Shown: one piece after another, positions 58,934 through 64,000 of the stretch
How positions within the stretch are numbered: position 1 is the stretch's first letter
Layout: each line of letters starts with the position of its first letter
Assembly: GCF_014648435.1 (NCBI RefSeq)
Contig: NZ_BMRC01000018.1
Location: 84,592-148,591 of the forward strand
Length of the DNA stretch: 64,000 nucleotides
Direction of reading: 5' to 3'
DNA from: Nonomuraea spiralis
Lineage (GTDB): Bacteria; Actinomycetota; Actinomycetes; Streptosporangiales; Streptosporangiaceae
Translations under genes and position numbers: made by a program
The notes under the pieces: model-generated
What the model was told of the DNA's origin: nothing
Seen by the model: the letters and a program-made list of their open reading frames with translations, nothing else
The model's database searches: none

Positions 58934-59733
58934 TCCTGTCCGTCAGGACGCCGTGGTGACCGGTGCTCCGTGTGACGCTCCCCGGCAGAGGCCAGCAGGT
59001 CGCGCACGATGACGATCAACCCGTGCATGACATGCTCGAACGCCTCGTCCACCGTCATCAGGGGAGCGGCGGCGACCGCTTCGCGAAGGTGCGGAACGGC
59101 CAGGTCGGGATGTGCCCGCAACCAGAACGGCGGGACGGGAGTGTGCTCCATGACCGACTCCCCCTGGTCCTGGCGATGGTCCACGAGCAGCACGAACCCG
59201 AAGAGCCTCAGCGTCAGATCGCGGTGCACGATCTGCGCCTCCGCGACGCCCAGCCCGATGGCGCGCAGCATGCCCAGGAAGGCGTCGGTGTGGATCAGGC
59301 GGTCCTGGTGGATCGCCACGTCGCCGAGCTGCTCGTCCAGCGACACCAGCAGTGCCCGCGGGTAGCGCCGGTAGACCGCGCGCAGGGCGGCGCCGTACTC
59401 CCTGATGCCGCGCTCCCAGTCCCCGGGATCCAGCCGAGGCGCCGGCCACTGCTCGAGGAACAGCGCGACCGCGCGCTCCACGATCTCGCCGCGGTCGTCG
59501 GCGTAGTTGTAGAGGGCCCGGACGGTCACGCCGAGATGCTCGGCGAGCAGTCGCATGGTCACCGCGCGGAAGCCGTGAACGCCCGCGAGGTCGAGCATCG
59601 TCTGGGCGATGAGGTCCTTGGTCAGAGTCGGCCGTCCCTTGCGCATGAGCGGCCGCTGACGGCGACGCGGCCCGCCGGGGCTGGTGGCATCGGGGCTGGA
59701 GGCGCCGGACTGGTCCGGATCGTGGAGCACCAT
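58930..59733 (-). CDS. TetR-family regulator, divergent from drug exporter
   Basis: 267 residues from 59733; a start at about residue 30 (MRKGRPTLTKDL) is also possible. Helix-turn-helix near 35-80 (AGVHGFRAVTMRLLAEHLGVTVRALYNYADDR), then a helical ligand-binding domain. Divergent from the 14-helix MFS exporter with a 106-bp gap, the usual arrangement of a repressor and its drug pump. The N-terminal extension of about 30 residues is Ser/Arg-rich and low complexity. Confidence 0.88.
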   Translation of the reverse strand: MVLHDPDQSGASSPDATSPGGPRRRQRPLMRKGRPTLTKDLIAQTMLDLAGVHGFRAVTMRLLAEHLGVTVRALYNYADDRGEIVERAVALFLEQWPAPRLDPGDWERGIREYGAALRAVYRRYPRALLVSLDEQLGDVAIHQDRLIHTDAFLGMLRAIGLGVAEAQIVHRDLTLRLFGFVLLVDHRQDQGESVMEHTPVPPFWLRAHPDLAVPHLREAVAAAPLMTVDEAFEHVMHGLIVIVRDLLASAGERHTEHRSPRRPDGQD

Positions 59734-59764
59734 CCGAGCATACCGCCCTTGAACTTCACACTCT

Positions 59765-59776
59765 GTTGACTTTAAC
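59765..59776. promoter_or_regulatory. possible TetR operator for the MFS exporter
   Basis: GTTGACTTTAAC, an imperfect palindrome (GTT-x-A...T-x-AAC) overlapping a TTGACT -35 candidate, 64 bp before the exporter ATG. Confidence 0.35.
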
Positions 59777-59839
59777 GTCCGGCCTGCGCCACTCTCCTTA
59801 GGTGCCCCTTACCTCCACACACCTTCCCGGATCTCTCCG

Positions 59840-61384
59840 ATGACCCCGCCGACCGTCGCCCGTTCGGCGGACGCCCGGGGGCGGGCCGTTCTCGGCCTGG
59901 CCATCACGGGCACCGCGCTGGTGGTGATCGACATGACGATCGTGACCGTCGGCCTGCCCGCGATCCAGGCCGACCTCGGCGGAACGCTCGCCGGCATCCA
60001 ATGGGTGATCATCAGCTACATGATCACCATGGGCGCGGTGACCCAGGTCGTGGGCAGCCTGTCCGATCGCATCGGCCGACGCCGCATGTACCTGCTCGGC
60101 ATCGCCCTGTTCACGGCCGCGTCGATCGTCTGCGGCGCGGCGCCGACCACCATGGTGCTCGACCTCGCTCGCGCCGCGCAGGGCATCGGCGGCGCCATCC
60201 TGATGGTCAACGCACTCCCCCTGCTCTCCCAGCACCTGGACGGAGAACGGCGCAACATGGCCATCTCCACCTGGGGCAGCGCGGCGACCGCGGCCGGCCT
60301 CATCGCCCCCCTGCTGGGCGGCACACTCGTCGACACGCTCGGCTGGCGCGCGATCTTCCTGATCAACGTGCCGATCGGTGCGGTCGCCTTCGTGCTCTGC
60401 CTGCGCGCCCTTCCCGCCGGCGGCTCCGCCTCGGCCCGGCAGGGCCGGATCGACTGGACGGGCACCGCACTGCTGATCGCCTCACTCGCCCTGATCAACC
60501 TGGCCCTGCTACGTGGAGAGGACCAGGGCTGGGGATCGGCGGCGACACTGACGCAGCTCGCGATCGCGGTCGTCCTGTTCGCGGCCTTCCTTCTCCTCCA
60601 GAGCCGGAGCGGTGCGCCCACGCTGGACGTCGCCCTGTTCCGCAAGCCCGCCTTCGCCGGCGCCGCCCTGGCGGTCTTCGTCTCCCGCGTTCTGACCATC
60701 GGCGGCACGGTCTACTTCGTGCAGTACTTTCAGTGGTCGTTGCACCTGAACCCCACACAGAGCGGACTGCTGCTGACACCCGTCTTCCTCGCCCAGATGG
60801 CGGCGGGCATGCTCGGAGGAAAGCTCCTGAGCCGGTTCCCCTCCGGCTACGTCATCGCAGGCGGTTACGCGTGCAAGGCGGTGGGCGCCACCGCGCTGGC
60901 ACTGGCGTTCACCCCGACCGTCACCCCCTGGCTCCTGACAATTCCCCTGCTCGTCTGGGGGATCGGCGGCGGCATCGCCGGCGCACCGGTCATGGCCGTC
61001 GCCATGAACGTCACCGACAAGCAGCGAGCCGGCATGGTCGCCGGAACGATCACCGGCTTGGCCTCCGCCGGAGCCGGCATCGGCACCGCCGTTCTGGGGG
61101 CCGTCTACACCACTCGCATCGCCGGTGTCGTCGCCGCCGGACCGCCCCTGCCCGCGGCAGCCCGCGAGGCCGTCCTCGCCGCCGACGGCGACCTCCAGCG
61201 CGCCCTCGACGTCACCCCCGTCGCCGCCCGAGCCGCCGTCGAGGACCTGCTGAGCAACGCCATCGCCTCCGGCGCGTCGGCCGTGCTCTACAGCTCCGCG
61301 GGCCTGGCCCTCATCACCATCGTCGTTGTGCTGACCCTCATCCGCGGACGCGACCTCCCGCAGTCTTCCGCAGGCACGAAGTAG
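59840..61384 (+). CDS. MFS drug exporter, DHA2 (14-helix) type
   Basis: 514 residues with about 14 membrane segments. The DHA2 motifs are seen: DMTIVTVGLPAIQADLGG in helix 1, LSDRIGRRRMYLLG (motif A) in the loop after helix 2, and GWRAIFLINVPIG in helix 5. Proton-driven export of hydrophobic compounds is the expected role; EmrB/QacA relatives give drug resistance. Controlled by the divergent TetR regulator. Confidence 0.92.
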   Translation: MTPPTVARSADARGRAVLGLAITGTALVVIDMTIVTVGLPAIQADLGGTLAGIQWVIISYMITMGAVTQVVGSLSDRIGRRRMYLLGIALFTAASIVCGAAPTTMVLDLARAAQGIGGAILMVNALPLLSQHLDGERRNMAISTWGSAATAAGLIAPLLGGTLVDTLGWRAIFLINVPIGAVAFVLCLRALPAGGSASARQGRIDWTGTALLIASLALINLALLRGEDQGWGSAATLTQLAIAVVLFAAFLLLQSRSGAPTLDVALFRKPAFAGAALAVFVSRVLTIGGTVYFVQYFQWSLHLNPTQSGLLLTPVFLAQMAAGMLGGKLLSRFPSGYVIAGGYACKAVGATALALAFTPTVTPWLLTIPLLVWGIGGGIAGAPVMAVAMNVTDKQRAGMVAGTITGLASAGAGIGTAVLGAVYTTRIAGVVAAGPPLPAAAREAVLAADGDLQRALDVTPVAARAAVEDLLSNAIASGASAVLYSSAGLALITIVVVLTLIRGRDLPQSSAGTK

Positions 61385-61461
61385 CCCGGCGGGGTGGCGA
61401 TCCACGCCGGTGCCGGCTGAGCCGAACGGCGAACTCGTCACCAACGCCGAGAAGTCCCCAC

Positions 61462-61866
61462 TCAGCCCACGAAGGAGGACTCGAAGGAGAACTGCTCCCG
61501 CCTGACCAGATCTGTGACCTGGGCGGAGCCCAGGGCACGGTCGAACTGGAAGGGGTTGTCGTCGGGCACGCTGCGGGTGCCGCAGAACGCCGTCTGCCCG
61601 TTCTGGAGGCTGATGTCGACGCAGCGGGCGTCCGCGGGGAGAGACTCCAGGCGGGCGTTGAGGTTCTCGACCTCCACCGAGAAGCCCGTGCCGTTGAAGA
61701 CCTCCGTCTGGGCCTGCTTCCAGGCGGCACCGGTCCCCCGGATACAGGCTGACAGACCGGGGAAGACGAGGCTGGAGATCCAGCTCCCGCATGTCGGGTC
61801 GGCCGCGGCCAGGGCGCCGCTCGTGCCGGTCAGGCCCGGCGCCATCGTCACAGCGCCCGCCACCAC
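61462..61866 (-). CDS. small secreted protein, 5' end uncertain
   Basis: About 134 residues if started at the first plausible GTG (61866). The hydrophobic run AAVVAGAVTMAPGLTG ending ALAAADPTC looks like the core of a signal peptide, but no good start codon or basic N terminus precedes it in frame. In another frame an ATG followed by SIRSARALSR provides just that basic stretch and then stops near 61884. A one-base frameshift would join them. Mature part has four Cys (CGSW, CIRG, RCVD, FCGT). Family not recognised. The long upstream extension is excluded by the terminator at 62025-62070. Confidence 0.5.
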   Translation of the reverse strand: MVAGAVTMAPGLTGTSGALAAADPTCGSWISSLVFPGLSACIRGTGAAWKQAQTEVFNGTGFSVEVENLNARLESLPADARCVDISLQNGQTAFCGTRSVPDDNPFQFDRALGSAQVTDLVRREQFSFESSFVG

Positions 61867-62024
61867 CGCTGCGATCAGGCTCGGGACAGGGCCCTCGCCG
61901 ATCGGATGCTCATCGCGGAAGCAGCGTCGCTTCGCCCGGGAGACAGAGTGGCCGGACCCGGATCGGTCAGCTCCAAGCCGGGCACGATGACACCGAAGAC
62001 GTCCTTCCCATTCGGGACACGACA

Positions 62025-62070
62025 AAGAGCGGCCCCGTGATCCCATTGGTGGTCACGGGGCCGCTTCGCT
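62025..62070. terminator. terminator of the alpha/beta hydrolase gene
   Basis: Perfect 12-bp arms GCGGCCCCGTGA and TCACGGGGCCGC with a 12-base loop, flanked by A-rich and T-rich bases on both sides; on the minus strand the stem is followed by CTCTTTGT. It lies 72 bp beyond the stop at 62136. Confidence 0.75.
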
Positions 62071-62135
62071 TTGATCAATCCGCCAACAGTGTCGCCATCG
62101 AGGATGCGGGCCTGTGGTGAGATCGGTGGCGCCTC

Positions 62136-63386
62136 CTAGTCGGGAAGGCGGTCCAGGAGCCAGGTGGCGCCCTCTTCGGTGATCTCGGTGTGGCCGCGGT
62201 TGTCGGTGGCACAGTAGAAGTCGTCGAGGTCGCTCTGGTCCGGGGGCAGCGCGTCGATGTCGGTGTACAGGTCGGCTTCGGTGACGTCGCGGACGGAGAC
62301 GGCGCTGATGGACGGGACGAAGCAGTGCCCGGCGATCGGGTTGTCGACGTCCAGGCCGAGACCGGTGGCTTCGGCGATGGCGTTGAGCGCGTCGGCGAGG
62401 ATCTTGAAGCCGGCCAGAATGCCGCCGGGCGCGCCGTCCACGCACGGAACGCCCGGCGCCTGCACCTCGATGACGTCGGGCGTCAGGACGCGGAGCCTGG
62501 CGGCGAGGGTCTCGGGCGCCTTGGGCTGGGTGCGCAGGTCGGTGCCGGTGATGAGGTCGCCGGTGCCGAGCAGCGCGCTCTCGCCGGCGCCGGTGCCGTT
62601 GCCCGCACCGTTGCCCGCGCCATCGGCGACGGCGAGCAGGCGCGGGATACGCGGCCACCCGCCGACGGACTCCAGTTCGCGGAGGAACTGCGTGCGCAGC
62701 GGGTCGACGCCGGGCTCGCCGTCGAAGTCCGGCAGGTGCCAGGCCAGCAGCTGGCGGGCGGCCGAGCTGTTGAACAGGTCGGAGAAGCGCGCGTCGTAGG
62801 GCTTGATGTAGTGCGCGAACGCCTGGAGCGAGATCGGCGCGTAGGCGCCGCGGTGCGGGGTGTCCCAGGAGAAGTACGCGCCGACCTGGTGGTCGATGCG
62901 CTGCCTCTCCATCCGGGCGAGGGCGTAGCGGGTGACCAGGCCGCCCATGCTGAACCCGCCGGCGAGCAGGCGGGTGCCGCCGAGCCGCTCGGCGGCGGCG
63001 CGATGGATCGCCGCGGTGGCGGTCTGCGCGTTGTCGAGGATGGAGGCGCCGCGGTCGTCGAAGCCGACGATGACGACGTCGCGACCGCGCCTGCGCAGCT
63101 CGCTGATCAGCGGGAAGGCGCGCCGCTCCAGGCCGTCGTAGAGCTCGTCGATGTCGCTGGGCCCGGAGCCGAAACCGTCGGCCAGGAGCACCGGCCGCGT
63201 CAGGCCCTGGTTCCGCTCGCCGTAGTACACCCACGCCGTACCGCCGGGCAGCGGCCAGCGGTCGCTCCACTTATCGGCGGGCGGAGCGGTGGTGGTGGTG
63301 ATGCCGGCCCTGGAGCTGGCGCTGGAGGACAGGTCAATCGACGACGCGGCGCTCAGGGCGCTCACGATCTGCTGTTTGTTGATCAC
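62136..63386 (-). CDS. alpha/beta hydrolase (esterase/lipase-like)
   Basis: 416 residues if started at GTG 63386; the frame is open to a TTG at 63455, but a promoter-like TTGAAC-N17-CATAGC sits in that stretch. The core shows VLLADGFGSGPSDIDEL, VVIVGFDDRG and the nucleophile elbow GGFSMGG, with Ser as nucleophile; a later GHTEITEEG may supply the His. A Gly/Asn-rich loop GAGNGAGNGTGAG near residue 255 looks like a flexible linker. No signal peptide, so cytoplasmic. Substrate unknown; it resembles the PGAP1-like or lipase class 2 hydrolases. Confidence 0.78.
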   Translation of the reverse strand: MINKQQIVSALSAASSIDLSSSASSRAGITTTTAPPADKWSDRWPLPGGTAWVYYGERNQGLTRPVLLADGFGSGPSDIDELYDGLERRAFPLISELRRRGRDVVIVGFDDRGASILDNAQTATAAIHRAAAERLGGTRLLAGGFSMGGLVTRYALARMERQRIDHQVGAYFSWDTPHRGAYAPISLQAFAHYIKPYDARFSDLFNSSAARQLLAWHLPDFDGEPGVDPLRTQFLRELESVGGWPRIPRLLAVADGAGNGAGNGTGAGESALLGTGDLITGTDLRTQPKAPETLAARLRVLTPDVIEVQAPGVPCVDGAPGGILAGFKILADALNAIAEATGLGLDVDNPIAGHCFVPSISAVSVRDVTEADLYTDIDALPPDQSDLDDFYCATDNRGHTEITEEGATWLLDRLPD

Positions 63387-63426
63387 TCCCGGGTTATCAC
63401 CGTTCGCAGCCGTACGAACACCTAAA

Positions 63427-63455
63427 GCTATGGTCTTGTCTGACCCCTCGTTCAA
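63427..63455 (-). promoter_or_regulatory. promoter candidate for the alpha/beta hydrolase
   Basis: On the minus strand TTGAAC (63455-63450) and CATAGC (63432-63427) have a 17-bp spacer and read towards GTG 63386. Confidence 0.35.
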
Positions 63456-63496
63456 CCCAGGCTCGGCGCCCGGCGTACGTCCTGGCGGACCCGCAC

Positions 63497-64000
63497 TCAG
63501 TCGACGATCGCGCCGCCGGTCAGGTTGGCGATCGTCCCGGTCATGGCCCCCGCTCGCTCCGAAGCCAGGAACGCGGCCGTCTCCGCGATCCCCGAAAGCG
63601 TCGGCAGCCTCTTGAGCAGCGTCCCCTGCGCCATCGCCCCGCCTTCGAGCATCTCCTGGACCGACTGCCCGGCCGCCGCCGCGGCCTGCTCGAAGAGCTC
63701 CTTGGTGTAGGAACCGGCCGCCGGCGCGTCGACGACAGCATGGGGACGGATGCCGATGACCCGGACGTTGCGGGGTGCCAGCTCCGCGGCCAGAACCCGG
63801 GAGAACGCCTCCTTGCCGGCCGCGCTCACGGCGTGCCCCAAGATGCCGCCCACGGCCAGCTTGGCACCCGGCTCCGACAGCGTCAGGATCACACCGGGCC
63901 CCTCGCCCCCCATGTGCCGGGCCACAGCCTTGCTGGTGATGAACAGCGTGCGCAAAAAGCCGTCGATCGGCCGCATGAACTCCTCCAGCGACAGTTCCGC
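63497..64000 (-). CDS. SDR family protein, N terminus outside the window
   Basis: Partial: the frame continues past the window edge (AELSLEEFMRPIDG before the first ATG), so the Rossmann glycine motif is not seen. What is visible is the C-terminal half of an SDR, with GVILTLSEPGAKLA, GHAVSAAGKEAFSRVLAAELAPRNVRVIGIRP and the closing strand MTGTIANLTGG. The catalytic Tyr-x3-Lys appears as Ser-x3-Lys (SAAGK), so it may not be an active oxidoreductase. Ends 41 bp before the hydrolase frame. Confidence 0.8.
   Translation of the reverse strand, partial: AELSLEEFMRPIDGFLRTLFITSKAVARHMGGEGPGVILTLSEPGAKLAVGGILGHAVSAAGKEAFSRVLAAELAPRNVRVIGIRPHAVVDAPAAGSYTKELFEQAAAAAGQSVQEMLEGGAMAQGTLLKRLPTLSGIAETAAFLASERAGAMTGTIANLTGGAIVD

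Noticed and set aside
1..64000. CRISPR arrays, tRNA/rRNA genes, insertion sequences, prophage
   Set aside because: No regularly spaced repeats, cloverleaf sequences, transposase or phage genes were found on reading the window; a covariance-model search was not possible.

Overview
The window is 64 kb of very GC-rich DNA with dense, tightly packed genes, many GTG starts and four-base ATGA/GTGA gene overlaps. This and the families present point to an actinomycete; a Streptosporangiales-type genus such as Nonomuraea or Streptosporangium is my guess from gene content, not a measurement. I saw no tRNA, rRNA, CRISPR array or insertion sequence.

Layout. 1-4.6 kb: an SDR oxidoreductase with a GntR/FadR regulator, a small secreted protein, and a lipoprotein / response regulator / sensor kinase set that resembles the CseA-CseB-CseC cell-envelope system but has no sigma factor beside it. 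4.7-19 kb: the most striking region, a heme and iron module. One TetR regulator, two heme-oxygenase-fold proteins (one canonical, one lacking the key distal Asp), a three-Cys ferredoxin, a NuoF-like flavoprotein, a DUF1838 protein, a complete Dpp/Opp-type ABC importer, a membrane-anchored neocarzinostatin-like protein, a VIT/CCC1 iron transporter, a DUF3598-like small protein, an adenylate-forming ligase and a bicupin with a His-rich tail lie around three divergent promoter regions. The same palindrome (ACGACA-N3-TGTCGT or a close variant) recurs at all three, in one case exactly between -35 and -10. My main hypothesis is a heme import, ring opening and iron storage regulon that may continue into bilin modification or breakdown.

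19-36.5 kb: a large catabolic island with its own IclR regulator. A minus operon (NIPSNAP-like, IclR, hydantoinase), a plus operon (cyclase, MmgE/PrpD), a 12-gene minus operon of CoA-ester enzymes (three MaoC-type proteins, thiolase plus OB-fold partner, acyl-CoA dehydrogenase, CitE-like lyase, class III CoA transferase, second PrpD, Rid-like, LLM oxidoreductase, cupin) and a plus pair (nitrilase-fold protein with an altered triad, aldehyde dehydrogenase). Two similar GGAA-N5-TTCC-type sites lie in the two divergent promoter regions at either end. The substrate is unknown; the enzymes suggest a nitrogen-containing or dicarboxylate compound processed through CoA esters.

36.5-47.2 kb: a ROK-regulated sugar unit on the minus strand (solute-binding protein, two permeases, Gfo/Idh/MocA oxidoreductase, an unrecognised 659-residue protein, RraA-like aldolase, aldo/keto reductase, lactonase-type amidohydrolase) that fits non-phosphorylative deoxysugar oxidation of the L-fucose/L-rhamnose kind. 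No ABC ATPase is present, so a shared one must be assumed.

47.6-64 kb: a BP74-like secreted protein with a 13-bp-arm inverted repeat at its promoter; a lipoprotein / peptidoglycan-binding adaptor / MacB-type ABC exporter operon preceded by TTCAG direct repeats; a propeller-like lipoprotein; dnaE divergent from a LysR regulator; a TetR regulator divergent from a 14-TM drug exporter; a small secreted protein with a doubtful 5' end; an alpha/beta hydrolase; and an SDR gene cut by the window end.
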